From DAOTYH01 sp034435015 (GTDB lineage: Bacteria; Chloroflexota; Anaerolineae; Aggregatilineales; UBA3940): DNA of 28,624 bases. Numbering within the stretch: position 1 is the first letter of the stretch; the number at the start of each line of letters is the position of its first letter. A program made the position numbers and the translations under genes. The stretch covers positions 1-28,624 of the forward strand of contig DAOTYH010000002.1 in NCBI GenBank assembly GCA_034435015.1. The letters run 5' to 3'. The notes beneath the pieces are model-generated. The model searched no databases, was not told the DNA's origin, and saw only the letters and a list, made by a program, of their open reading frames with translations. Positions 7,515 through 15,166 of the stretch are shown here, in pieces.

Positions 7515-9935
7515 TTACTCGCCAGTTGGAACCCAGATGTTCTTAACCTGTATTGCCTCGTGTAAGAACTCCTCACCTTGCCCCTGTTCCACGCTGACCC
7601 AGTCACGGCTCTCTCCATAGCTGACCCATGTGCGCTTCATATTGGCCGCCGAGAGATGTTCAATGTGGCAGCTCCCTTCGGCTGTTCCAAAATACCACAT
7701 TGCATCAACATCCTCATGCTCAGCCAGTACCTTTGAGAGGTGGTCACGGTCGCCGGTGACAATGTTCACAACACCCGGCGGCACATCGGAGGTTTCCAGT
7801 ACCTGATAGAAGTCAGTAGCGCTGAGGGGGTATTTTTCGCTGGGTACGATGATGACCGTATTCCCCCGCGCAATAGCGGGGGCCATCAACGAGACAAACG
7901 CTAGCAAAGGATACTCATCCGGGCAGGCAATGCCGATGACCCCAACCGGCTCGTAGACTGCTATCGTCAGCCCGCGCAGGGTGGTCTCCTGCACCGTCCC
8001 ACCGAACTTGTCGGCCCATGCGGCGTAAGTGAACAGGCGGGCGATAGCCGTCTCGACCTCAGCTTTAGCTGTCTCCAGCGGGCAACCCATCATACTCTCA
8101 AGGCGTCTGGCAAACTCATCCGCACGGGAACTCAGATTTTCAGCAATGTAATAAAGGATTTGGGATCGGCTATAGGCTGTGCGGTCAGCCCAGCCTGCCG
8201 CCGCGTGGGCCGCCTCGACAGCGTTGCGGATGTCTTTGCGATTTCCCTCTCCAACCTGCCCGATGCACCGTCCGTCTGGGCCGTACACGGGACGGCTGTA
8301 TGCGCCATCGGGGCGTACCTGTTTGCCGCCAATGAAGAGTTTGGGCGTTCGATCAATGGAAGGGGAATGCCCTTCTGCCGCTGGCGTCGGGTTCTCAGGC
8401 ATGGCAGGCCGACCGGGTATCTGACTTCCCCATGTCTCCTTCTTCTCTACCTGTGGTCTTGGGCGGGCCTGCCAAGCAGGACGGATGTACTCAAACAGGC
8501 CTTCTTTGCCGCCCTCGCGCCCAAAGCCGCTTTCGCGGTAGCCGCCAAAACCGGAGGCCGCGTCAAACAGGTTGGTACAGTTGATCCACACACTGCCTGC
8601 CTTGATCTTGCGGGCGACATCGAGTGCCAAATTGATGTTGTCACTCCAAACGCTGGCGGCCAGCCCAAAGCGGGTGTTGTTGGCCAGCGCAACAGCCTCA
8701 GAGGGCGTCCGGAAAGACATCGCCACCAGCACAGGGCCGAATATCTCTTCCTGAGCTACTGAGGCCACCGGCGAGACATTGCACAGCAGGGTAGGCTTGT
8801 AGAAAAATCCTTTCTCCGGCAGGGGAATGTCTGGCTGGTATATCTCGGCTCCTTCCGCCAGCCCTTTCTTGACCCACCCGTCAATCGTATCCCATTGCAC
8901 CCGATCTACAATGGCACCGATGTCTATAGCCTTGTCGAGAGGGTCTCCGACGCGCAGGCGATCCATGCGGGCACGTAACTTGGTCAGGAAGCGCTCAGCA
9001 ATGTTTTCCTGCACCAGCAGACGTGACCCGGCACAACAGACCTGCCCCTGATTGAACCAGATGGCATCTACTACCCCCTCGATGGCGCTATCTAGATCAG
9101 CATCATCAAATACAATGAAGGGGGATTTGCCGCCCAGCTCCAGTGACAGCCGCTTGCCCGATCCTGCTGTCGCCTTCCGAAGAATGCGCCCGACATCTGT
9201 AGAGCCGGTAAAGGCGACCTTATCCACATCGGGATGTTCGGCTATCATACTGCCGGCCTTGCCGCTCCCGGTAATGATATTGACCACTCCCGGCGGCAGG
9301 CCCGCTTCAGCCACGATCTCGGCGAACAGCAGGGCGCTCAGACGAGTATAGGTAGCAGGCTTGAGCACCACCGTATTTCCCATTGCAATCGCCGGCGCGA
9401 TCTTCCAAGCCAGCATCAACAGCGGGAAGTTCCATGGTGTGATCTGCCCTATCACCCCGATTGGCTTGTAATGTGCCAATTCGGTATCCATCAACTGGGC
9501 CCATCCGGCATGGTAGTAAAAGTGCCGGATGGCGCAGGGCACATCAATATCGCGGGACTCCCGAATTGGCTTGCCGTTGTCCATTGTCTCCAGTACTGCC
9601 AGCAGACGATGATGTTTTTGGAGGTGGCGGGCAATGGCATACAAATAGCGTGCCCGGACGTGGCCGGGTGTCCTGCTCCAGGCTTCAAAAGCATTCCGCG
9701 CCGCCCGGACAGCGTCATTCACATCATCCTGATTGGCCTGAGCGGTTTGTGCCAGCTCCTCGCCAGTAGCGGGGTTGATGCTGACGATATACTCTTTACT
9801 GGCTGGATCAACCCAGCGGTTATTGATGAATAAGCCGAAGCGGCGTTTGTGCTCATCCAGCCAAGCATTGGCAGATGCCGCCGACTCGGGGGCAGGGCCA
9901 TACTCCATTGTTTCGAAAATCTCTGCGACGTGCAT
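7515..9935 (-). CDS. ALDH16-type bidomain aldehyde dehydrogenase
   Basis: An 806-aa protein made of two aldehyde dehydrogenase folds, the layout of the ALDH16 family. Domain one (about 30-490) is complete: TPWNFP with oxyanion N169, GSTDVGR, general base E266 in LELGGKSP, nucleophile C300 in NQGQVC, and EEIFGPV. Domain two (about 530-806) has the ALDH N-terminal fold (YEPVGVIGIACPDEYPLL, GNTVIIVPSEKYPLSA, PPGVVNIVTG) but no active-site cysteine motif, and ends with QVKNIWVPTGE, as I recall for ALDH16 C-termini. It should oxidise an aldehyde to the acid with NAD(P)+; the substrate is unknown. The start at 9935 follows AGGAAGGA, while the upstream ATG at 9971 lacks a site. The non-catalytic half is known in the family to serve dimerisation and substrate gating, so it is not by itself a sign of decay. 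Confidence 0.92.
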   Translation of the reverse strand: MHVAEIFETMEYGPAPESAASANAWLDEHKRRFGLFINNRWVDPASKEYIVSINPATGEELAQTAQANQDDVNDAVRAARNAFEAWSRTPGHVRARYLYAIARHLQKHHRLLAVLETMDNGKPIRESRDIDVPCAIRHFYYHAGWAQLMDTELAHYKPIGVIGQITPWNFPLLMLAWKIAPAIAMGNTVVLKPATYTRLSALLFAEIVAEAGLPPGVVNIITGSGKAGSMIAEHPDVDKVAFTGSTDVGRILRKATAGSGKRLSLELGGKSPFIVFDDADLDSAIEGVVDAIWFNQGQVCCAGSRLLVQENIAERFLTKLRARMDRLRVGDPLDKAIDIGAIVDRVQWDTIDGWVKKGLAEGAEIYQPDIPLPEKGFFYKPTLLCNVSPVASVAQEEIFGPVLVAMSFRTPSEAVALANNTRFGLAASVWSDNINLALDVARKIKAGSVWINCTNLFDAASGFGGYRESGFGREGGKEGLFEYIRPAWQARPRPQVEKKETWGSQIPGRPAMPENPTPAAEGHSPSIDRTPKLFIGGKQVRPDGAYSRPVYGPDGRCIGQVGEGNRKDIRNAVEAAHAAAGWADRTAYSRSQILYYIAENLSSRADEFARRLESMMGCPLETAKAEVETAIARLFTYAAWADKFGGTVQETTLRGLTIAVYEPVGVIGIACPDEYPLLAFVSLMAPAIARGNTVIIVPSEKYPLSATDFYQVLETSDVPPGVVNIVTGDRDHLSKVLAEHEDVDAMWYFGTAEGSCHIEHLSAANMKRTWVSYGESRDWVSVEQGQGEEFLHEAIQVKNIWVPTGE

Positions 9936-10091
9936 AGTTCCTTCCTGTTTGACGGGTTGAGGCATGGGCAATAGTGGCGGCTGGCTTGTTCCATGGCTGC
10001 CCTATGCACACCCAAGCCAGCTCGGCATACCGCCGCATTCAGGAGAGTACCTTGGCTTGGGTACTTATCCCTGAAGGTATGCCCACGCCCT

Positions 10092-10925
10092 CTAGCTCGT
10101 TGTATTCCCAGTTGTCTCTTCCGTTTGTTTTCTGCTGAACCGCTGAGGCCCGTAGATCAGGATGATAGCAGTAGCCGCTATGACTGTGATGCCAACCACA
10201 TAGAGATACGAGGAGGTGTAAGCCCCTAATTCTAGAATAACAAATGCCGCCGTGTTGGACATGGCATGAAAAATCGTGACAAAGAATAGACTCCGGCTGG
10301 TGTTCCCATATAACCACGTGTAGATCACAGTCAGAGATATGCTGAACAATACACTTCCATACCATGGCACACCTGACATGGGTGAAGCAGGGTTGAGGGC
10401 AAGCGGCAGATGCCATATTTCCCACAGAATGCCCATGATGAAAGCAATCGCGAGATCGCTGTGGCGCTCTTGGAGACGCGGCAGTGCAAACCCCCGCCAG
10501 CCGATTTCCTCCCACACATTTGAGAACAGCATCGTGACAAATATCAGGGGCAGATTGCCCCACGCAAGCTGACCTGCTGCTGGAAGCTCCTTCCCAGAGA
10601 TGAACCTCACGCCAAGCAAGGCTAAGGTTGCTACCACGACCCAGAAGCCGAAGGTGATGACAAACCATCCAGCAGAGGCACGGAGCTTGAATAGCGCACC
10701 AAACAGGTTACGGACACCGTTTGCCTCCCGGCATATCAGGATGACAATAACGGCCGCAAGGGTTGGCCCGACGCCGCCTATAAGATTAAACAGGAAAGTG
10801 GTGAAGGGGAACAATCCACGTTCGTATAGAGCCGCCGGGATCCACCCCAGCCATGAGATCGCGAAGGCTAGAATGTAGAATGCAAGTACAGGGTGGCGTC
10901 TTATAATATTGGGTTGCTTTTCCAT
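10092..10925 (-). CDS. CPBP family intramembrane metalloprotease
   Basis: Polytopic membrane protein of 277 aa with about seven to eight hydrophobic helices and the motifs of the CPBP/Abi (Rce1-like) family: E139-E140 and R144 in WEEIGWRG, H172 in EIWHLP, and H220 and N224 in FHAMSN. These residues form the metal-independent or metal-assisted glutamate active site that cleaves substrates within the membrane. Bacterial members act on prenyl-like or bacteriocin-type peptides or have unknown targets; nothing nearby indicates a substrate. The start at 10925 is preceded by AGGGA 6 nt upstream. A longer frame to 10961 would add a cysteine-rich stretch without support. It has its own promoter (10993-11020) and is not obviously part of an operon. 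The aldehyde dehydrogenase gene starts 156 nt downstream on the same strand. Confidence 0.9.
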   Translation of the reverse strand: MEKQPNIIRRHPVLAFYILAFAISWLGWIPAALYERGLFPFTTFLFNLIGGVGPTLAAVIVILICREANGVRNLFGALFKLRASAGWFVITFGFWVVVATLALLGVRFISGKELPAAGQLAWGNLPLIFVTMLFSNVWEEIGWRGFALPRLQERHSDLAIAFIMGILWEIWHLPLALNPASPMSGVPWYGSVLFSISLTVIYTWLYGNTSRSLFFVTIFHAMSNTAAFVILELGAYTSSYLYVVGITVIAATAIILIYGPQRFSRKQTEETTGNTTS

Positions 10926-11343
10926 CGGCTTCCCTAACGTGCAAGAACAGAAGAGACACAACTTACCAAGAAGGATACATTGTGGGATACATTTTATAGC
11001 ACGCTTGGTTTCTGTGGCAAAAGAGAGCAGAGCAGAGGGGAATGCAGTATTCTCGGTTATTCAACCGGCCCTGCCTGTGTCAGGGGTTTTGTGTGTTATT
11101 TACTCCCATGCCTTGCACACGCGGATCGGGCATGTTGCCAAAACAGGCGCAAATGGCTGGTCATTCACCGCTACTCCTTTACAGAATAGCGATTGTCTCT
11201 CTTCTCCCTTTTTTGATGCGATAGCCCTTTATCAGATCAGGGCAGGCACAACCGAGAACTCCTGACCGACGGCCAACGGACAGCCGCCATTTCCAAAGCC
11301 TAGAGCCGCCTAGACGGCTGTCAGCGGAACTCAGCGGGAGGGA
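10926..11343. other. Intergenic stretch, no gene recognised
   Basis: This 418-bp stretch holds the CPBP promoter near 11000 and the 9-bp direct repeat at its start site. At 11280-11286 and 11315-11321 the arms ACAGCCG and CGGCTGT could form a 7-bp stem 22 nt past the stop of the histidine kinase gene; there is no T run. Between 11030 and 11270 I see only short open frames without ribosome-binding sites or protein similarity I can recognise. Confidence 0.5.
10993..11020 (-). promoter_or_regulatory. Promoter of the CPBP protease gene
   Basis: On the minus strand, TTGCCA (11015-11020) and TATAAA (10993-10998) are separated by 16 bp. The predicted start of transcription is near 10986, giving a leader of about 60 nt to the ATG at 10925. 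Confidence 0.55.
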
Positions 11344-13254
11344 CTATCGCCCTGATTGCGCCTCTCCCGAAGGAATGGATTCCTGCCCTTCAAGCTGATG
11401 TTCTTGTTCAGCCGCCTTACGTACACTCAAAATATCCAGCGGGATAAGCACCCTCAGGCGGGTCCCCTTGCCCGGCTCAGAGTCGATGTCCAGCGTGCCT
11501 TCGATCAGCGCGGCCCGCTCCTGCAGGTTCAGCAATCCCAGATGTCCTTCCCCTTGACGTTTGGGCGCCTCCGCCAGCGCCTTCTGGACATCAAAGCCGC
11601 GCCCGTTATCGGCTACCTCAAGCACCAGCATACCTTCCTGTGTTCCCAGCCGGATAGTGGTGTGTGTGGCGGCGGCATGCTTGCGGACGTTGTTCAGGGC
11701 CTCGTTGGCAATGGAGAATAGAGTATAAGTGGCCTGAGTGTCGAGGAGCTGATCGCTGTTATTCTCGATAATGACCTCAACATCCTGCGAATAGGTTTCT
11801 TTCACTCTGCTGGCAAGTTGTTCCAATCCGGCACCAAGACCCTGCTCCAGCGCTTTAGGCCGCAACACAAACAGCATGGTTCGAATCTCTCGTGCCGTGC
11901 GGCGCGCGATATCCTCGATTTGGTACAACTCGTTGAGGGCATCCTGCGGCTTCTTCTCAACTAGTTTGCGGGCAAGGTTCAGGCGCATAGCCACAGTTGA
12001 GATTCCCTGAGTCGGGCCATCGTGTAGGTCGCTGGCAAGCTGGGCACGCGCTGAGTTCTCAATCCCAACGATCCGATCACGCTCCTCCAGCAGTGAGTTG
12101 TACAGGCGCGCCCCCTGAAGAGAGGCGGCAGTCTGGTTAGCAACCGCCCGCATCAGTTCTTTGTGCGTTTCGTTGAAGGCATCGGCTTCATAACTGCCAA
12201 TCAACATCACGCCATAGGACTCCACTCCTGAGAGCAGAGGAAGGCATAGTACACTCTTGCATGATCTGAAAGTTCCAAACAGGCGCAGCTCAGAGTCATT
12301 TTCTGGATCGTGGCAGACAACAGGCCAACGCTCGGCCAGTGCCTGCCCGATGACTCCGCCTATGCCCGGCAGGACGATCTGGTTCTCACGTGGGGGGATA
12401 TTCTTGCTGATATAGGAGACTCGCAGGTCTGTTCCGCCCAGCCCATCATCCGCCTTAGCAAACAACAGCACAGCGCCAAATAATGGTGGATGAACTCCCA
12501 CACGTTCAAGACTGCTTAAGCCGAAGTCTATGGCCGCCGCAAGAACACGCCGGGGGTCAAGCTTTGAGGCGCTCAGCACATCAGCCATCTCATAAACGAC
12601 GCGCATATATTCAGTTGCCAGCTTGCTGATCTGCTCAACCCGCTCACCTGCCTCATGCAGACGACCGCGCAGCACAGCTATTTCCGTCTCTTTGCTACTC
12701 AAGAGCGCCAGCAGGGGGCCGGAAAGCGGCAAGGCTGTCACGGTTAGAATAAAGATATAGATATTGAGGGGCCCCTGCCCGGCTTGAGCAAGCTGAACAA
12801 CCGCTATGCTGGCTGATGTCAGTATTCCCACTACCAGCCCAGCGATCCAGTCGAAGTAGCAGGCAGCCACAGCAATCGGGATCAACCCTAGCCAGCTCAG
12901 CCCCGGCTTGGTAACCGCCACACTGCCTGAGACAAGAACAATGTCAGCTAGGAGGGTAAAAATAGTCAGCAGGCGTGACCACCGCTCACTCAGTAGCAAG
13001 ACTGCAACGAGAAGGTTGATGATGATGCCTGCTACCGCACTGCCAATAATCAGCGGCGGGGATGACGGGTCTTCGAGAGCTGGTTGCTCAAGAAGCAGAA
13101 ACAAGAGCAGAGTCAACGGGAGCACCCAGCGCAGGCCAAATAAAGCCCACTCCCGCCGGTTGATAGGGATTGGCTTCGTCAGGGGGATTCTCTGCTTGTC
13201 CCGAACAGATGACACGGGCATCCCTCCCTTGAGCGGGGATATGCTGTCGTGCAC
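11344..13254 (-). CDS. Membrane sensor histidine kinase, GAF plus HisKA_3 (NarL-type)
   Basis: Sensor of 636 aa. Residues about 36-187 contain five to six transmembrane helices, followed by a short coiled region (about 190-225), a GAF domain (about 230-385), a HisKA_3 domain with H411 in SDLHDGPTQG, and a HATPase domain with NEALNNVRKH (517-526) and DNGRGF (549-554). This is the class that phosphorylates NarL/FixJ-type regulators. No such regulator lies in the window. The start is uncertain: the GTG at 13254 follows a weak CGGGGG; the ATG at 13221 sits almost on top of AAGGGAGGG; a GTG at 13215 would have that site at a normal distance. The signal sensed is unknown; the compact multi-helix module suggests a membrane or membrane-soluble cue. 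It is preceded by the tRNA-Val gene and its hairpin. Confidence 0.9.
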   Translation of the reverse strand: MHDSISPLKGGMPVSSVRDKQRIPLTKPIPINRREWALFGLRWVLPLTLLLFLLLEQPALEDPSSPPLIIGSAVAGIIINLLVAVLLLSERWSRLLTIFTLLADIVLVSGSVAVTKPGLSWLGLIPIAVAACYFDWIAGLVVGILTSASIAVVQLAQAGQGPLNIYIFILTVTALPLSGPLLALLSSKETEIAVLRGRLHEAGERVEQISKLATEYMRVVYEMADVLSASKLDPRRVLAAAIDFGLSSLERVGVHPPLFGAVLLFAKADDGLGGTDLRVSYISKNIPPRENQIVLPGIGGVIGQALAERWPVVCHDPENDSELRLFGTFRSCKSVLCLPLLSGVESYGVMLIGSYEADAFNETHKELMRAVANQTAASLQGARLYNSLLEERDRIVGIENSARAQLASDLHDGPTQGISTVAMRLNLARKLVEKKPQDALNELYQIEDIARRTAREIRTMLFVLRPKALEQGLGAGLEQLASRVKETYSQDVEVIIENNSDQLLDTQATYTLFSIANEALNNVRKHAAATHTTIRLGTQEGMLVLEVADNGRGFDVQKALAEAPKRQGEGHLGLLNLQERAALIEGTLDIDSEPGKGTRLRVLIPLDILSVRKAAEQEHQLEGQESIPSGEAQSGR

Positions 13255-13265
13255 ACCCCCGATAC

Positions 13266-13306
13266 AAAGTGCGGCATCCGTCTGGCCTGCCAGAGCGTTG
13301 CCGCAC
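13266..13306 (-). terminator. Terminator-like hairpin after tRNA-Val
   Basis: On the minus strand GTGCGGCA (13299-13306) pairs perfectly with TGCCGCAC (13269-13276), and the loop holds a second stem, TCTGG/CCAGA (13281-13285 and 13290-13294). Only three T residues follow, so termination may be partial. It lies 18 nt past the tRNA 3' end and about 12 nt before the GTG of the histidine kinase gene. Confidence 0.55.
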
Positions 13307-13324
13307 CTTGCTACTCACATAAGG

Positions 13325-13398
<74 letters not shown>

Positions 13399-13409
13399 TA
13401 TTTGTGTTC

Positions 13410-13438
13410 ATTATAGCATTGACGCCCCAGCATGACAA
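13410..13438 (-). promoter_or_regulatory. Promoter of tRNA-Val
   Basis: On the minus strand, TTGTCA (13433-13438) and a perfect TATAAT (13410-13415) are separated by 17 bp. Transcription should start near 13403, about 5 nt before the mature tRNA 5' end. Confidence 0.75.
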
Positions 13439-13494
13439 CAACACTTTCCAATCTCAAGTTTACATGACTAACCGCAGGTTGCAACAAGCTCCAT

Positions 13495-13542
13495 GACTAG
13501 GGGGCATGCTTTTCATGAGATTTTGATAGTCATGCCCTAGTC
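13495..13542. repeat. Inverted repeat between tRNA-Val and the DedA-like gene
   Basis: GACTAGGGGGCATG (13495-13508) pairs with CATGCCCTAGTC (13531-13542), leaving a 2-nt bulge and a 22-nt loop. It starts about 40 nt past the stop codon of the DedA-like gene. There is no T run, so it may be a weak transcription end, an mRNA 3' stabiliser, or a protein-binding site. Confidence 0.5.
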
Positions 13543-13581
13543 CCGCCACAGGCGGTCAGAAAAAGCGGTCATTTCGGGAGC

Positions 13582-14166
13582 CTACTCTAAGAGCCTCTCC
13601 ACCCACCCCAGCGACAGCGCTCCCGCGTAGGCCACAAACAACGCCTGAGCTGTCTTCCCGATCCAAGCCGCCAGCAGGAATTGCCACCATTTTATGCGCA
13701 TAGCTCCCGCTACCATGCCTGCCATATCGAATAGGGGATTGGGAATGAATGAGAGAACAATGATCACAAACAGCCCATAACGTCCCATCCACCTCTTAAA
13801 GGCCTGATACAGCCTGAAGTCATCTATGATGACACTCCCGCCAAAACCTGCAAGATAGCCTGTCATCTCACCCAGCGCTGCCCCCGGCCCAGCGGCCAGT
13901 CCCACTAGCAGAGGATTGAGCGTCCCTCCCAGGGCAAAAACAAAGATCAACCCCGGTACAGGCAAGATCAGTGTGGCATTACCCAACAGCATAGCTAGAA
14001 ATGCGCCGGGATAGGCTAGATGCTCCAGCTCGCGTAACTTGTCCCGGAACAGAAAGATCGTCAGTGTAATACCCAGTGCAAAGAAGATTGCCAGAAGATG
14101 CTTCCACCCAAAGGTTTGTTCGGGGGGCACAGCCTGTCCGGGCGGGGAGGAAGCAGAGTTGTTCAC
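13582..14166 (-). CDS. VTT/DedA-like membrane protein
   Basis: Membrane protein of 194 aa with about five hydrophobic segments and a VTT (SNARE-associated/DedA) pattern: a re-entrant-like stretch with GNATLILPVPGLIFVFALGG, then GEMTGYLAGFGG, and F-I-P-N-P in FIPNPLFDMAGMVAGAMR, the family's usual proline-containing second motif. Relatives act as lipid scramblases or flippases, for example of undecaprenyl phosphate or phosphatidylethanolamine; the exact lipid is not known here. The GTG start overlaps the stop of the uridine kinase gene by 4 bp (GTGA), which suggests translational coupling. The short length compared with full DedA proteins (about 200-220 aa) is within range for YqaA-like members. 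Confidence 0.85.
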   Translation of the reverse strand: MNNSASSPPGQAVPPEQTFGWKHLLAIFFALGITLTIFLFRDKLRELEHLAYPGAFLAMLLGNATLILPVPGLIFVFALGGTLNPLLVGLAAGPGAALGEMTGYLAGFGGSVIIDDFRLYQAFKRWMGRYGLFVIIVLSFIPNPLFDMAGMVAGAMRIKWWQFLLAAWIGKTAQALFVAYAGALSLGWVERLLE

Positions 14167-14804
14167 AGCTCTTGCCTTAATGCCCGGATGCGGGCGATCA
14201 CCATTTCCATTGCTACCTCGTTCAGCCCTCCCTCAGGGATGATGATATGAGCGTACCGCCTGCTTGGCTCAACAAACTTCAGATGCATGGGCCGCACTGT
14301 CTGCAACCACTGATTGATCACAGACTCCACCGTGCGCCCCCGCTCGTTGATGTCACGTTGCAGGCGGCGGATAAAGCGTACATCATCATCGGTGTCAACA
14401 AAAATGCGCACATCGAACAGATCGCGCAATCGGGCCTCAGCAAAGATGAGAATCCCCTCCACTAGAATCACGCGATGCGGCTGTATAATCCTTACCTCGT
14501 CAGTTCGAGAATGGGTAGCAAAGTCGTAGACCGGCATATGGATTGGTTCATACCGCCGCAGTGCCTCAATATGCTGGATAAAGAGGTCAGTGTCAAGCGA
14601 GTCAGGATGGTCGAAGTTAATCAGGGCACGCTGTTCACGGGGCAGAGCAGATAGATCGCGGTAGTACGAGTCATGAGGCACATAAGCGATCTTGTCAGCG
14701 CCAATCCGATCCAAGATAAAGCGGGCGACTGTCGTTTTGCCAGAGCCGCTTCCTCCTGCTACTCCAATGGTGATAGGACGTGAACGTTCCCGCTGTTCTG
14801 ACAT
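14163..14804 (-). CDS. udk: Uridine kinase
   Basis: Cytoplasmic kinase of 213 aa that phosphorylates uridine and cytidine to UMP and CMP in pyrimidine salvage. P-loop GGSGSGKTT lies at 17-25. PHDSYYRDL, NFDHPDSLD and PVYDFATHSRT are the family's nucleoside-site segments, followed by VILVEGILIF, RRLQRDINERGRT and PSRRYAHIIIPEGG. The length matches the family. The start at 14804 has GGGAG closely upstream; a longer frame to a TTG at 14840 would run through the tRNA-Thr terminator and is rejected. It is cotranscribed and coupled with the VTT/DedA-like gene. Expression may come from a promoter not identified here or from leakage past the tRNA-Thr terminator. Confidence 0.95.
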   Translation of the reverse strand: MSEQRERSRPITIGVAGGSGSGKTTVARFILDRIGADKIAYVPHDSYYRDLSALPREQRALINFDHPDSLDTDLFIQHIEALRRYEPIHMPVYDFATHSRTDEVRIIQPHRVILVEGILIFAEARLRDLFDVRIFVDTDDDVRFIRRLQRDINERGRTVESVINQWLQTVRPMHLKFVEPSRRYAHIIIPEGGLNEVAMEMVIARIRALRQEL

Positions 14805-14823
14805 ACCTGCTCCCTGCTGGCAT

Positions 14824-14853
14824 AAAAAACGCCCCGGCAAGCATTCCGAGGCG
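14824..14853 (-). terminator. Intrinsic terminator of tRNA-Thr
   Basis: On the minus strand CGCCTCGG (14846-14853) pairs with CCGGGGCG (14830-14837) with one G-U pair, around an 8-nt loop, followed by six T (14829-14824). It begins 3 nt past the tRNA 3' end and ends 19 nt before the uridine kinase start. Confidence 0.85.
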
Positions 14854-14856
14854 AAA

Positions 14857-14929
14857 AGCCACCCATGGGACTCGAACCCATAACCTGGCGCTTACGAAGC
14901 GTCTGCTCTACCGGTTGAGCTAGGGTGGC
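14857..14929 (-). tRNA. tRNA-Thr (anticodon CGT)
   Basis: The 73-nt cloverleaf has acceptor GCCACCC/GGGTGGC with discriminator T, D arm GCTC...GAGC, anticodon stem GACGC/GCGCC with loop TTCGTAA giving anticodon CGT (reads ACG, threonine), and T arm ATGGG/CCCAT with loop TTCGAGT. Position 28-42 is an A-C mismatch. CCA is not encoded. A promoter and an intrinsic terminator flank it, so it is a free-standing unit. Confidence 0.94.
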
Positions 14930-14938
14930 GTCAGGGAA

Positions 14939-14968
14939 ATTATACCTGATCGGTGATAGAGGGGGCAA
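14939..14968 (-). promoter_or_regulatory. Promoter of tRNA-Thr
   Basis: On the minus strand, TTGCCC (14963-14968) and a perfect TATAAT (14939-14944) are separated by 18 bp. The start of transcription would be close to the mature 5' end at 14929. Confidence 0.65.
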
Positions 14969-14981
14969 GAAGACGCAATGT

Positions 14982-15067
14982 GTGGGGAGTGCTCAAAAGG
15001 GTGGACATGGTGTTAACGGGTCAGGCGATTTTAGCCCTCCATATCCACCCTGTTAGCCACTCCCCAC
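14982..15067. repeat. 86-bp imperfect inverted repeat
   Basis: The outer arms GTGGGGAGTG (14982-14991) and CACTCCCCAC (15058-15067) are perfectly complementary over 10 bp. Inside them AGGGTGGACATGG (14998-15010) matches CCATATCCACCCT (15039-15051) at 12 of 13 positions. The unpaired centre is 28 nt. It stands alone between the tRNA-Thr promoter and the acetyltransferase gene, with 99 bp to the latter's start. It has no T run on either strand. It may be a small mobile palindrome (REP or MITE-like), or a structured leader of the downstream gene. Confidence 0.7.
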
Positions 15068-15166
15068 CGAATAGCCCCGATTGCGCAGAGACCCTTTCAC
15101 GGCTACCATAGAGACAACGTTGGGAGTGAGGCTGACAGACTGGTTCGTCGGGGGTGAGGAAGGCTT

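Noticed and set aside
8160..9833. Several plus-strand frames of 60-200 codons within the ALDH16 gene
   Set aside because: They are shadows of a well-supported gene on the other strand, with composition expected from its codon bias.
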